Shown here: one piece after another, positions 22,708 to 30,904 of the stretch
Layout of the letters: every line of letters starts with the position of its first letter
Numbering within the stretch: the stretch's first letter is position 1
The notes under the pieces: model-generated
Seen by the model: the letters and a program-made list of their open reading frames with translations, nothing else
The model's database searches: none
Told to the model about the DNA's origin: nothing
Source: a virus
Reading direction: 5' to 3' (one strand)
DNA: 38,750 nt
Virus record (IMG/VR): IMGVR_UViG_3300005613_000181
Coordinates: 1 to 38,750 of that record
Position numbers and translations under genes: made by a program

Positions 22708-23748
22708 ATGGAAAACCTACTAATAAACGGAGATAATGTAAAAGGCTTAAAATACCTTTTAGAAGATTGTAATCTTAAAGGCAAGGTTGATTTGTGTTAT
22801 ATTGACCCCCCATTTGCAACAAATTGTAATTTTACAATTACAAATGGTAGAGCTTCGACAATAAGTAATTCAAGAAATGGAAATATTGCTTATTCCGACA
22901 AATTAACTGGCTCAGAATTTATTGCATTTCTTAAAGAAAGATTAATGATTGTAAGGGAATTATTGTCTGACAAAGGTTCGATGTATTTACATATTGATTA
23001 CAAGATTGGTCATTATGTAAAAGTAATGATGGATGATATTTTTGGTATTGAAAACTTCAGGAATGACATTACACGCATAAAATGTAATCCTAAAAATTTC
23101 AAAAGAACTGGATATGGCAATATAAAAGATTTAATTTTATTTTACTCAAAAGGCTCCAAACCTATATGGAATGAACCCAAAGAACCATATACGGAAAAAG
23201 ACTTAGAAAGGTTATTTAAAAAAGATAAAAATGGTAGGCAATATACCACTGTTCCAATTCATGCACCTGGGGAAACAATTAACGGAAAATCTAATCAGCC
23301 CTTTAAGGGTATGATGCCTCCAGATGGGCGACACTGGAGAACTGATGTTGAGACTTTAGAACAATGGGATAATGATGGGTTAATTGAATGGTCTAACACA
23401 GGTAATCCGAGAAAAATTATCTTTGCAGACGAAAAAGATGGCAAGAGGGTTCAAGATGTTTGGGAATACAAAGACCCTCAATATCCAACTTACCCAACAG
23501 AAAAAAATCAAGATGTTTTAGATTTAATAATTAAAACATCATCGAACAAGGGGAGTATTGTTTTAGATTGTTTTTGTGGTTCTGGTACTACATTAAAATC
23601 TGCACACTCATTAGAGCGTTATTGGATAGGGATTGACCAATCTGAAATAGCTATAAAAGCAACTATAAAAAAAATAGAAAGCATTAAAGGAGACTTATTT
23701 GTCCCTAAACCAGAATTTACAATCATAAATTTAAAAAAAAATGTATAA
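22708..23748 (+). CDS. DNA methyltransferase (DPPF type) on an integron-like cassette
   Basis: This 346-aa amino-methyltransferase has the catalytic motif IDPPFAT (33-36) near the N-terminus and the AdoMet-binding FxGxG-type motif DCFCGSGTTLKSA near residue 290, the beta-type order. Motif-like VLDCFCGSGTT and YWIGIDQSE are typical of type II/III adenine or N4-cytosine enzymes. The region between, with WNEPKEPYTEKDLERLF and DGRHWRTDVETLEQWD, probably recognises DNA. No restriction gene accompanies it, so protection of phage DNA from host restriction is likely. AGGG lies six bases before the ATG. Its stop codon is inside the attC R'' core, as is usual for integron gene cassettes. Confidence 0.85.
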   Translation: MENLLINGDNVKGLKYLLEDCNLKGKVDLCYIDPPFATNCNFTITNGRASTISNSRNGNIAYSDKLTGSEFIAFLKERLMIVRELLSDKGSMYLHIDYKIGHYVKVMMDDIFGIENFRNDITRIKCNPKNFKRTGYGNIKDLILFYSKGSKPIWNEPKEPYTEKDLERLFKKDKNGRQYTTVPIHAPGETINGKSNQPFKGMMPPDGRHWRTDVETLEQWDNDGLIEWSNTGNPRKIIFADEKDGKRVQDVWEYKDPQYPTYPTEKNQDVLDLIIKTSSNKGSIVLDCFCGSGTTLKSAHSLERYWIGIDQSEIAIKATIKKIESIKGDLFVPKPEFTIINLKKNV

Positions 23749-23806
23749 CCAGTCGTTCAAGCGGACGGCGGAAAAAGCCCCGCCGCCGCTTAACTCAATG
23801 TTGGAT
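23743..23806 (+). repeat. Integron attC recombination site
   Basis: The 64-bp element has all attC parts in order: R'' core GTATAAC (23743-23749, overlapping the methyltransferase stop); L''-like CGTTCAAGCGG; complementary GC-rich arms CGGCGG and CCGCCG around an AAAAAGCC loop, with an extra A in the left arm as an extrahelical base; L' CCGCTTAACTC; and R' core GTTGGAT (23800-23806), which fits GTTRRRY. GTTCAAGC...GCTTAAC matches the classical 60-bp attC sites of aadA-type cassettes. attC sites are recombined by IntI as folded single strands between G and TT of the R' core. No integrase is present here. Confidence 0.87.
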
Positions 23807-23823
23807 GAAGGAGAATAAGAGAG

Positions 23824-23952
23824 ATGACAAGTCTTGACGTATTTGGTGATTGGGATTCCGCTGTAAGTAAAGAAGTGGAGTTTGAGATTAATGATGATTT
23901 TACTGAAGGTGAAGAATATAGTTTTTCAGAAATAATTGAAAAATTTTCATAA
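23824..23952 (+). pseudogene. Polymerase C-terminal fragment (42 codons) with a ribosome binding site
   Basis: The repeat begins at an in-frame ATG of the polymerase (MTSLDVFGDWDSAVSKEVEF). It is preceded by AAGGAG ten bases upstream, contributed by the inserted DNA. The frame stops at the native polymerase stop. It could therefore be translated as a 42-aa peptide although it is a duplication remnant without a catalytic motif. Confidence 0.7.
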
Positions 23953-24043
23953 TTTTATGATTATTTTTGAATTAGCTGACTAATATGATAATAGAACAAG
24001 TAAATTAATAAAGGAGAACTTATGAACAGAGAAGAAGTATTAC
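23824..24043 (+). repeat. 220-bp direct repeat, right copy
   Basis: Identical to 22414-22633. This copy supplies the intact upstream region, AAAGGAG and first 22 bases of the ssDNA-binding protein gene. It begins exactly at an internal polymerase ATG, joined to foreign sequence ending in GAGAG. Confidence 0.98.
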
Positions 24044-25038
24044 GAGGTCAGAGAGAACGCAGAGATTCAGAATATGATAATCGACGTAGAGGGAATTACT
24101 TTATGTTGACCGATGAAGAGCTTAGTGAAATGGGTGTTAAGCGTTACCAGGCTGATTCGGGTGAAGAAGGTAAAGAGAAACAACATGAAATTGATATCAT
24201 ACCCCCTTCACCAGAGGATGGTCAGTCTTATGGATTGCCTCTTTATATTCATTATAATGTTGGTGGTAACCATTCAGTTCTTTGTCCTGATTATATGAAG
24301 AGGGAGTTGAAGGAACTTGGTATTCCTATTCCTGAAGGTTGGGAAGGTTCTTGTCCTATTTGTGCTAAGGGAGAACAGATAAGGCTTAAGGCAATGTCCA
24401 TGAAGGACAAAGGGGTTGATCCAGATGAAGTTGATGTTATGTGGAAGATGGCTTTGAGTTATCGCCCTTATTCTGGTAGTTATAAAAAACCTGAACCAAA
24501 GCAATACCTGATGTGGGTTAGGAATGCGTCTGATGAGAAGGACGAGGAAGAGAATCTTTATGTATTTGTTTGTCCTAAGTCTGTTTACAATTTTGGAATC
24601 CTTGAACAGTGCATGACACCACGAGGTGATTTCATTGATCTTGCTGATCCTGATGATGGTTACATATTTACCTTTAAGCGTAAGGGTAAAGGGATGCAGG
24701 ATACTACTTATTTTGGTTACAACAAGATTCATCGTGATTATAAATTGGAAGACGAATGGTGTGTCACCCCTCGATTCAAAGATGTCCTTAATTTCTATGA
24801 CATTGATGCTATGAAGGCTATGTTAGAAGGCGGACAGGATATTGAGGAGGAAGAGGGAGATGAGGATGTAGATAAAAAGATTGAGGAGGCTCTTGAAGGT
24901 AACTCAAGAAGGCGTAAAACATCTGAGACAAAAGAAGATGATAAGGATATTGAGGAACAGAAGAGCAGGGTTAGACGAAGACGTGTAGCCCAAGAGCCCG
25001 AAGATATTGTTGATGATGAAGATGACATTCCTTTTTAA
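24022..25038 (+). CDS. Single-stranded DNA-binding protein, zinc-containing, gp32-like
   Basis: The 338-aa protein starts after AAAGGAG. It has an Arg-rich N-terminus, a probable zinc site H84-x3-C88...C111-x2-C114 (NHSVLCPDY, EGSCPIC) within a beta-rich OB-like core, and a long acidic tail ending DDEDDIPF. That tail, used by single-strand binding proteins to recruit replisome partners, and the gp32-like zinc site support the call. Motif spacing differs from T4 gp32, so homology is only inferred. It normally follows the polymerase gene. The first 22 bases are duplicated upstream of the inserted methyltransferase. Confidence 0.75.
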   Translation: MNREEVLRGQRERRDSEYDNRRRGNYFMLTDEELSEMGVKRYQADSGEEGKEKQHEIDIIPPSPEDGQSYGLPLYIHYNVGGNHSVLCPDYMKRELKELGIPIPEGWEGSCPICAKGEQIRLKAMSMKDKGVDPDEVDVMWKMALSYRPYSGSYKKPEPKQYLMWVRNASDEKDEEENLYVFVCPKSVYNFGILEQCMTPRGDFIDLADPDDGYIFTFKRKGKGMQDTTYFGYNKIHRDYKLEDEWCVTPRFKDVLNFYDIDAMKAMLEGGQDIEEEEGDEDVDKKIEEALEGNSRRRKTSETKEDDKDIEEQKSRVRRRRVAQEPEDIVDDEDDIPF

Positions 25039-25047
25039 GGGGAGTCT

Positions 25048-25257
25048 ATGAGTACAATCAGAGAACTTACCAGACTTAGTAATGGTAAAGAGCTTGACAT
25101 ACAATATCCAATCATGCTACATGACAAAGAAGGAAAAATAGTTTACTATGAGGATTTTGATGGTTTCTGGTGCAAGGGTGGATATCAGGAAGGAAAAGTA
25201 GTATTCTATGAGAACTCTTTTGGCGGTATCATAAACAACATAGAGGAATCAAAATGA
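25048..25257 (+). CDS. Unknown small protein (69 aa)
   Basis: The start follows GGGGAG. The product has repeated YYED/VVFYEN strands (GKIVYYEDFDGFWCKGG, GKVVFYENSFGGI), suggesting a small beta sandwich. Similar short proteins accompany phage replication genes, but no function can be named. The stop overlaps the next start (ATGA), implying coupled translation with the coiled-coil gene downstream. Confidence 0.55.
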   Translation: MSTIRELTRLSNGKELDIQYPIMLHDKEGKIVYYEDFDGFWCKGGYQEGKVVFYENSFGGIINNIEESK

Positions 25258-25766
25258 ACACAATAGATGAAGTTAATGAGATGATTGAAGAAGTAGAAGC
25301 TGAAAGGTTATTTCTTGAAGAGAAGTTAATTATACATTCTAGTAAACTGGCTGTTAATGCTCAAGAGCAATGTAAATTATCTCATGCAGCAGGATTAATG
25401 AAATCTGATGTACTTGGTTTAGTCAAAAACATTAAACTTAACATTGAAGAGCAGGAAGCTCTTACTACTAAATCTGCTATGTCTGACCCCGATGCTTTTG
25501 GTCTCGTTAAAGCTACCGTAGATGCTGTGAAATCTGCGGTAGCTAGTTCCCCTAACATAGTATCATTGAAGCGTAGCCTAATCAAAGCTGAGACTGAGTT
25601 AGAAAAGTGTAATTCTCTTTATAATTCTTACCAGCACAGGAAGTCAATGATACAGGAAGAGGTTAAACTTTATCTTTCTAATTATTGGGATGAGTTAGCA
25701 GTAGAAGAGATGGATGAGCAAGTTTTAGATGTTAAGAAAGAGATGATTAAACGTAAGAAGAGTTAA
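25254..25766 (+). CDS. Coiled-coil protein, unknown (170 aa)
   Basis: An almost entirely helical acidic protein with heptad stretches (IDEVNEMIEEVEAERLFLEE, ETELEKCNSLYNSYQHRKSM). It sits between the ssDNA-binding protein and the recombinase genes in the same frame-overlapping operon. No catalytic motifs. A recombination mediator or loader role (UvsY-like position) is possible from context alone; the sequence does not establish it. Confidence 0.5.
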   Translation: MNTIDEVNEMIEEVEAERLFLEEKLIIHSSKLAVNAQEQCKLSHAAGLMKSDVLGLVKNIKLNIEEQEALTTKSAMSDPDAFGLVKATVDAVKSAVASSPNIVSLKRSLIKAETELEKCNSLYNSYQHRKSMIQEEVKLYLSNYWDELAVEEMDEQVLDVKKEMIKRKKS

Positions 25767-25774
25767 GGATTATT

Positions 25775-26944
25775 ATGCAAAAAAAAATTAAAGTAGAAAG
25801 AGATAAAGATATATTCGATGGATGCTACATTTCAACAGGTTCAACCTTGTTAGATTGTGCAATTTCGGGAGTATATCCTAATGGGGGAATAGGACGTGGA
25901 AAGATTACACAGGTTTATGGTAGTTTTTCCACGATGAAAACAATCCTTGCAAAAGAGGTTTTAGGCAGTACACAGAGATTAGGTGGTACTGCTTTGTTTG
26001 TTGATGCCGAGTATACTTTTGATTTTGATCGTGCCCATTTGTTTGGACTTGATATAGGTAAATGGAGTGAGATTGAAACAAGAGAACAGGCATTGGAGAT
26101 CGAAGCAAAAGCTAATAATGCTTCTAAGGGTAGTAGAGCTAAACGTAAAGAGTCTGTGAAAGAGATACTGGCCTTAGACCCTAAATTCTCTTTGCTTCAT
26201 ACTAATACGGTTGAGAACTTTTTTGAAGAGGTTTTAGCTACTATCTGTGAAGCTGATCTTCCCAAACCTGTATGCGTAGTAGTAGACTCAATGACAGCTT
26301 TACCATCCTGTACAGATATGGACACTTATATTGATGATCCATCATATAAGATGGCAAGAGCTAAGAATATGGGATTAGGTTTTAAGAAGTACTTAAGCGA
26401 GATGAATGAGAAAGATATAACTTTGTTCATAATCGACCAGACAAGGGATAAGATTAATGCTGGACATGGAAAGAAGCATACTACTTCAGGTGGGAATGCT
26501 TTAGGTTTCTACGCTTCCACTAGGTTGTTTCTTAAACACACAGGAACCATCTCAAATGATTTTGATTATGAAATGGGAATCTCAGTTAAAGCTGATGTGG
26601 AGAAGAATAAAATATATGCCCCTCATAATAAAGTTCCGATAAAAGTTCTATGGGATATAGGTATAGATGATATCACTTCTAATATTGAATGGTTGTTAGA
26701 GCAAACACCTATACTTAAATCCGTAAAGGATAAAGGGAAAGATGATATAGAGTTACCTAAACTTGTATTAAAAGGTTCATGGTATAGCTGGGGTGATACT
26801 AAATTAGGTCAAGGCATCAATTCAGCGCTCCAGTATATCGAGGACAATAAATTATGGAAGGAACTTGAGGCTGAGGTTAAACGTGTATGGGATATCCTTC
26901 ATATGATGCCTACTAGAACCAATAGACATAGTTTAGAGGATTGA
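25775..26944 (+). CDS. UvsX/RecA-like recombinase
   Basis: The 389-aa RecA-fold ATPase has STGSTLLDCAISGVYPNGGI, a P-loop GSFSTMKT (49-56) close to the GxxxxxK[ST] form of UvsX, TALFVDAEYTFD (catalytic Glu region), Walker B VCVVVDSMTALPS, and the L2-like INAGHGKKHTTSGGNALGFYAS. It forms the presynaptic filament for strand exchange and recombination-dependent replication. The P-loop lacks the GK pair of RecA (MKT), as in UvsX (FKS). The neighbours (ssDNA-binding protein, RuvC-like resolvase, SbcCD) make a full recombination module. Confidence 0.88.
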   Translation: MQKKIKVERDKDIFDGCYISTGSTLLDCAISGVYPNGGIGRGKITQVYGSFSTMKTILAKEVLGSTQRLGGTALFVDAEYTFDFDRAHLFGLDIGKWSEIETREQALEIEAKANNASKGSRAKRKESVKEILALDPKFSLLHTNTVENFFEEVLATICEADLPKPVCVVVDSMTALPSCTDMDTYIDDPSYKMARAKNMGLGFKKYLSEMNEKDITLFIIDQTRDKINAGHGKKHTTSGGNALGFYASTRLFLKHTGTISNDFDYEMGISVKADVEKNKIYAPHNKVPIKVLWDIGIDDITSNIEWLLEQTPILKSVKDKGKDDIELPKLVLKGSWYSWGDTKLGQGINSALQYIEDNKLWKELEAEVKRVWDILHMMPTRTNRHSLED

Positions 26945-26945
26945 T

Positions 26946-27197
26946 ATGTATCTATCTCCCATTGATTTTGAGAGATCCTATAAGTTCAAAAGACTTCCAC
27001 ATGATTGTTCATGTACTATTGTGATGGAGAAGGATAATATCCCTTTTGTAAAAGTTGAAAGATCACCCTCAGTAACTGAATGGCATTATTTGAACCCTAC
27101 TGGTGAGTTTAATCTATGGGTAATGGATCAGGAATGTTTTAAGGTTGAGTTTAAGGGTACAGGCCCAAGTTTTGAAGTTGATAGGGGTGATGATTAA
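26946..27197 (+). CDS. Unknown small protein (83 aa)
   Basis: An acidic beta-rich product (CSCTIVMEKDNIPFVKVERS, WHYLNPTGEFNLWVMDQE). No membrane segment or known motif. It starts one base after the recombinase stop, and its stop overlaps the resolvase start by one base (TAATG). Function unknown; the context suggests recombination or repair. Confidence 0.55.
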   Translation: MYLSPIDFERSYKFKRLPHDCSCTIVMEKDNIPFVKVERSPSVTEWHYLNPTGEFNLWVMDQECFKVEFKGTGPSFEVDRGDD

Positions 27198-27907
27198 TGG
27201 AATTATTTATTGGAATAGATGCTAGCCCCTCTCATGGTTCAGTTGTTGCTATAGATAAGAATGGTGATATAGTAGATTGGCTGGCCTGGGGTAAAGTAAA
27301 GAAATTATGTAATTTGTCTGATAAAATATTATGTAGCCCTACTCGTGCGGCGATTGATGATAAGGATTGTTATCGTGTACGTAGAAATAGTAATGTGTAT
27401 GATGTGTTTAATATTTTCTTAGATCGTTTCAAAGATGGGTATGAAGTATATGCTAACATTGAGCATTATTCTATGCACTCAATGAGTTCAGCTATAACTG
27501 TTTGTGCTGAGGTAGGTGGGATTATACGTAATTTGTTATTTATACGTGATGTGCCTTTTATAGAAACACCACCTACCACACTTAAATTATATGCTACTGG
27601 AAAAGGGAATGCAAAGAAGATTGACATGGTTAATGCTTTCTTTGAGTTCTACGAAGGTAGGTCTTTAGATATAAATAATGATGATATAAATGATTTAGTA
27701 ACCATCAACAATAAAAAGAATGATATGGATGGACTGTTGACTGATATAGTTGATGCTACTTTTCTTAGTAGAATGATTAAAGATTTATATTTGATTAAGC
27801 ATGATGAAATTAAGGTAAACTCATTACCACCTCAAGCAGAACGTGTATTCACAAAAACTTCTAAGAAGTATAATAAAAGCTATATAAAACGCCCTTTTAT
27901 TTCATAG
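27197..27907 (+). CDS. RuvC-like Holliday junction resolvase
   Basis: This 236-aa RNase H-fold nuclease shows the four acidic positions expected of RuvC-like enzymes: IGIDASPSHG (first Asp), YANIEHYSM (Glu), a GKGNAKKIDMVNAF basic helix, and TDIVDATFLS near the C-terminus (Asp pair). The N-terminal GIDxSxxxxG with a following VVAIDKNG strand is typical. It would cut four-way junctions formed by the UvsX-like recombinase and debranch DNA before packaging. It is somewhat longer than bacterial RuvC (about 170 aa), with an Asn/Asp-rich insertion at about residues 160-180. Confidence 0.77.
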   Translation: MELFIGIDASPSHGSVVAIDKNGDIVDWLAWGKVKKLCNLSDKILCSPTRAAIDDKDCYRVRRNSNVYDVFNIFLDRFKDGYEVYANIEHYSMHSMSSAITVCAEVGGIIRNLLFIRDVPFIETPPTTLKLYATGKGNAKKIDMVNAFFEFYEGRSLDINNDDINDLVTINNKKNDMDGLLTDIVDATFLSRMIKDLYLIKHDEIKVNSLPPQAERVFTKTSKKYNKSYIKRPFIS

Positions 27908-27926
27908 CAATTAAACGAGGGAAGCC

Positions 27927-28997
27927 ATGATAAAGTCGATCCGTCTTAAAAATTATGGGCCGTATAGAGATGAAACTTTAGAACTCTCACCAACCTTCAC
28001 GGCCATTATTGGAGCATCTGATGAGGGTAAATCTATGCTTGTACGTTCTATTGAGTGGGTACGTACTAATCGGCCTTTAGGTGACAAGTTTATTCGTCGA
28101 GGTACAAGTGATTCAGAGGTAACTATTACTACTGATACTGATACCGTGAAAAGATTCAAAGGTAAAAAAGGTAATGGATACCAGTACAATGATGAAGAAC
28201 CTGATACATCCATTCAGTCTGATGTTCCTGATCGAGTTTTTGATATACTTAAGATGAGTGATTTGAATGTACAGAAACAGTTTGATAATCACTTTCTTGT
28301 TTTCGATACTTCTGGTAAAGTAGGTAAGAAGTTAAATGAGATAATACATTTGGAGGCTTCAACGGAAGTAGGGGATAAGATTAGGTCACAGATACGTTCA
28401 ATGAATAGCGAATTAAAAGCTCACGAGATAAATAAGAATGACAAAGAATCTGAGCTTAAAAAGTATGAAGGATTTGATGAGATAACTTCTTTGGTAGAAA
28501 AGCTTGAAGAGTATGATAGCCAGAGAGAAGAAGTAGCAAATTCACTTAACCAAATAGAAGACTATATAGAAAAACTTAAAACAATAGAAGAGTCAAAAGA
28601 TTGTTTAGATTTTGGTAAAGTACTGTCCATTATTGATAAACTAGTAGGTGTATTGAATGATATTAAGGAATTGGAAAGTTATATATCCCAGATCGAAAAC
28701 TATATCTCTGCTATAGAGGATTTGAAGGTTTCTTACGATGGAAGCAAGCCTAAGAAGTTTATAGATGAACTAATTAAATTGCATATCTCAATAGATGAGT
28801 ATACGAATGAGATAGATACTATTGAGAACTATATAGAAGAGATAGAAACTTCAAATAAAGGGATTAAAAGTATAATTAAAGAGATAAAAACACTACGTAA
28901 AGACTATAATAAAGGTATAGAGAGTATTGAAACTTGCCCCACTTGTGGACAGGATATAGATACTGAACATAGATCAATTGTCTTGGAGAATTTATAA
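27927..28997 (+). CDS. SbcC/Rad50-like N-terminal half with zinc hook
   Basis: The 356-aa protein starts like SbcC/gp46: MIKSIRLKNYGPYRDETLEL, Walker A GASDEGKS (29-36), then a long coiled coil (about 140-330). It stops right after a zinc-hook CPTCGQDID (C337, C340). The Walker B and ABC signature needed for ATP hydrolysis are absent here but present in the gene at 30885. It therefore encodes only the N-terminal ATPase lobe, one coil strand and hook of a Rad50-type protein. The stop overlaps the SbcD start by one base. Confidence 0.82.
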   Translation: MIKSIRLKNYGPYRDETLELSPTFTAIIGASDEGKSMLVRSIEWVRTNRPLGDKFIRRGTSDSEVTITTDTDTVKRFKGKKGNGYQYNDEEPDTSIQSDVPDRVFDILKMSDLNVQKQFDNHFLVFDTSGKVGKKLNEIIHLEASTEVGDKIRSQIRSMNSELKAHEINKNDKESELKKYEGFDEITSLVEKLEEYDSQREEVANSLNQIEDYIEKLKTIEESKDCLDFGKVLSIIDKLVGVLNDIKELESYISQIENYISAIEDLKVSYDGSKPKKFIDELIKLHISIDEYTNEIDTIENYIEEIETSNKGIKSIIKEIKTLRKDYNKGIESIETCPTCGQDIDTEHRSIVLENL

Positions 28998-29896
28998 TGA
29001 AGTTTCTTTTAATGGGTGATGCTCATTTAAGAATAACACCGCCTGTAGCAAGAAAGGAGAAAGACTTTTCAAGTGTGTGCTTGAATAAGTTTAAGTCTGC
29101 TGTTAAATTAGCAGTAGACGAAGAAGCGGAACTTGTACAGGTAGGGGACTTGTTTGATTCTTCAAGACCTTCTTATTATATTGTAGGCGAGTTGTATAAG
29201 ATACTTACTAAGTACAACAAAAAGCTCTATACCATATTTGGTAACCATGACCAGCTTTATCACTCTTCAAAAAATAACAAGAGTTCAGCTCAAAAGATGC
29301 TGACTGATTGTGGTTGTCTCCATATACTAAATGAAGACCCCGTAGTATTAGGTGATTATGAATTGTATGGACAGAGTTGGGGTGAGGAAGTTCCAGTACC
29401 TAATGACAATGATAAAAAGAAGATGCTTGTATCTCACCAGATGGTTGGTGTTGATAAGGTTTTCGACACACAAAAACTTTTACATCCTACAGAGTTTATA
29501 AAAGAACATAAAGGATTTGACATACATGCGGTAGGTCATTATCATTTTCAGTTCATCTATGGGGATTCACCTATTGTCATTAATCCGGGTTGTTTATTGA
29601 GGTTACGTAACATTGAAATGGAACGTAAACGAAAACCTGAAGTAGTTATTTATGACGAGGGTGATATAGAGATAGTAGAGCTTCCACATGACCCTGAACC
29701 TTTTGTAGAAAAAATTAATAAAGTAAAAAAGGATAGTAAGATCAATGAGCTTATAAACGAGCTTAAGTTAGATAATAAAACAGGAATCAATTTCAATGAT
29801 TCACTTGACATTATTTACAGTAGAAATAAAACATCACAAAAAGTTAAAAAGATAATATCTACTTATATGGGAGAAGTTAATGAAACCCTTAAATAA
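28997..29896 (+). CDS. SbcD/Mre11-like nuclease subunit
   Basis: The 299-aa metallophosphoesterase has the Mre11 motifs in order: LLMGDAHLR (D-x-H), VQVGDLFD (GD-x-x-D), IFGNHDQLY (GNHD), VSHQM and VGHYHF (GHxH). It processes DNA ends with the SbcC-like ATPase encoded in two parts around it. Translation is coupled to the N-terminal SbcC half (TAATG). A Lys-rich C-terminal extension of about 70 residues could dock on the coiled coil. Confidence 0.88.
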   Translation: MKFLLMGDAHLRITPPVARKEKDFSSVCLNKFKSAVKLAVDEEAELVQVGDLFDSSRPSYYIVGELYKILTKYNKKLYTIFGNHDQLYHSSKNNKSSAQKMLTDCGCLHILNEDPVVLGDYELYGQSWGEEVPVPNDNDKKKMLVSHQMVGVDKVFDTQKLLHPTEFIKEHKGFDIHAVGHYHFQFIYGDSPIVINPGCLLRLRNIEMERKRKPEVVIYDEGDIEIVELPHDPEPFVEKINKVKKDSKINELINELKLDNKTGINFNDSLDIIYSRNKTSQKVKKIISTYMGEVNETLK

Positions 29897-30398
29897 GTAT
29901 TATCAGATATTTAATGCTTCAACAGATAAGATTCAAAATGCAATGGAGCCTCTTGACACTGATATCTATCACAATAAACTAGCTACAATCGAGCTCAACA
30001 AATTTACATCCATTGTAGAGATTTATGATGATATTGTGAATAGCTGGTTAAGTATGATTGATAAAAGATTGGCTATAGTTATTGAACGTCTATCAATCTT
30101 AAAAGCTAAACCTAAATTGTTGCAATGGTTTTATAAATTTGAGATTAAAAAGTTAGAAGACCAGTATGAGAGGTATTGCAAATTAGGTGGATATCGTTAC
30201 CCTAAAAAAGCTGTGACTGTGATTTTAGATGTATTGAAAGATATAGTTAAATCGTCAGGTGCTGAAATAGGTTTATCAAATATAGAGTTAATTGAAAAAG
30301 AAAGTACAAAAGAAAAACGTACTTACTTAATTGAAGGATGGCATTATCATGTACCAGTTTGGAAACACAATATAAGTATTGAGGATAATTATGAATAA
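29880..30398 (+). CDS. Unknown helical protein (172 aa)
   Basis: A start at 29880 overlaps the SbcD stop, with GGGAG upstream. The protein is mostly helical and basic in its middle (IERLSILKAKPKLLQWFYKFEIKKLEDQ), with a beta-rich C-terminus (YLIEGWHYHVPVW). It was not recognised. Located between SbcD and the C-terminal SbcC half, it may be part of the complex, or an insertion that split an ancestral SbcC gene. Confidence 0.55.
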   Translation: MKPLNKYYQIFNASTDKIQNAMEPLDTDIYHNKLATIELNKFTSIVEIYDDIVNSWLSMIDKRLAIVIERLSILKAKPKLLQWFYKFEIKKLEDQYERYCKLGGYRYPKKAVTVILDVLKDIVKSSGAEIGLSNIELIEKESTKEKRTYLIEGWHYHVPVWKHNISIEDNYE

Positions 30399-30672
30399 CA
30401 AAATTTCAGAGCATATTGATATGATTACACGTTTATTTCTAAGAGGCATCGAGTTTGGACTTGTGATGTTAGGTTTAACTTTATGCGGGCAAACTAAATT
30501 AACAAATTGCTTTTTCATTCTATGGTTTTTAGTTTGTTTCATGATATACGGTGGACTTAATTTTTTATATGTATTCATGGTTAAACGGGATATTAACAAG
30601 TTGTTACGTGACTTAGATGATACTTTATTATCACAATTAGGAGAGGAACCAGAGGATGAAAAGCTTAAGTGA
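30391..30672 (+). CDS. Small two-pass membrane protein (93 aa)
   Basis: ATG 30391 fits GAGG (30381-30384). TTG 30379 would be unspaced. Two hydrophobic segments (IEFGLVMLGLTLCG and CFFILWFLVCFMIYGGLNFLY) are followed by a charged tail (KRDINKLLRDLDD). Holin-like topology is possible, but its place inside the recombination operon suggests a different, unknown role such as membrane tethering. Confidence 0.5.
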   Translation: MNNKISEHIDMITRLFLRGIEFGLVMLGLTLCGQTKLTNCFFILWFLVCFMIYGGLNFLYVFMVKRDINKLLRDLDDTLLSQLGEEPEDEKLK

Positions 30673-30904
30673 CCTTAAGGAAAAGAAGGCAGAAATAGAG
30701 CAACGTGAGAAAGAAGAACAGCAGAGGAAAGGAAAACAAGAAGCCCTGATGGAAGAGATCAAAAGAAATACTGGAGCCTCAACTTTAGATGAACTTCAAA
30801 GTTTACTTGAAGATAATGAAGAGAAAATCAAATCATTGAATGAGTTGTGTGCTAAGATAGAAGCTAAACTGGAGAATGCTTTAGATGAAACAGAAACTTC
30901 TTGA
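30656..30904 (+). CDS. Short coiled-coil protein (82 aa)
   Basis: Almost pure coiled coil (LKEKKAEIEQREKEEQQRKG, LLEDNEEKIKSLNELCAKIE). It overlaps both neighbours. Directly before the C-terminal SbcC half, it could contribute a coil strand to the split Rad50-like protein. Alone it shows no catalytic feature. Confidence 0.55.
   Translation: MKSLSDLKEKKAEIEQREKEEQQRKGKQEALMEEIKRNTGASTLDELQSLLEDNEEKIKSLNELCAKIEAKLENALDETETS

Larger units (their letters stand above)
22634..24043 (+). mobile_element. 1410-bp insertion unit: methyltransferase, attC site and duplicated phage segment
   Basis: Removing exactly 1410 bp restores a simple polymerase-ssDNA-binding protein junction, so this segment is the net insertion. 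It consists of 1190 bp of unique DNA (22634-23823) plus the right copy of the 220-bp repeat. The unique part has a 74-bp leader containing TATAATATAATG, a methyltransferase gene, an integron attC site and a 17-bp tail with AAGGAG. There is no transposase, integrase or homing endonuclease. The structure fits Campbell-type integration of a circle that already carried the 220-bp phage segment, or two illegitimate joins with a 220-bp overlap. Confidence 0.85.

Noticed and set aside
22634-23823. Transposon or homing-endonuclease insertion
   Set aside because: The unique segment contains only a methyltransferase and an attC site. There are no terminal inverted repeats, transposase or endonuclease motifs, and a 220-bp repeat is far longer than a normal target-site duplication.
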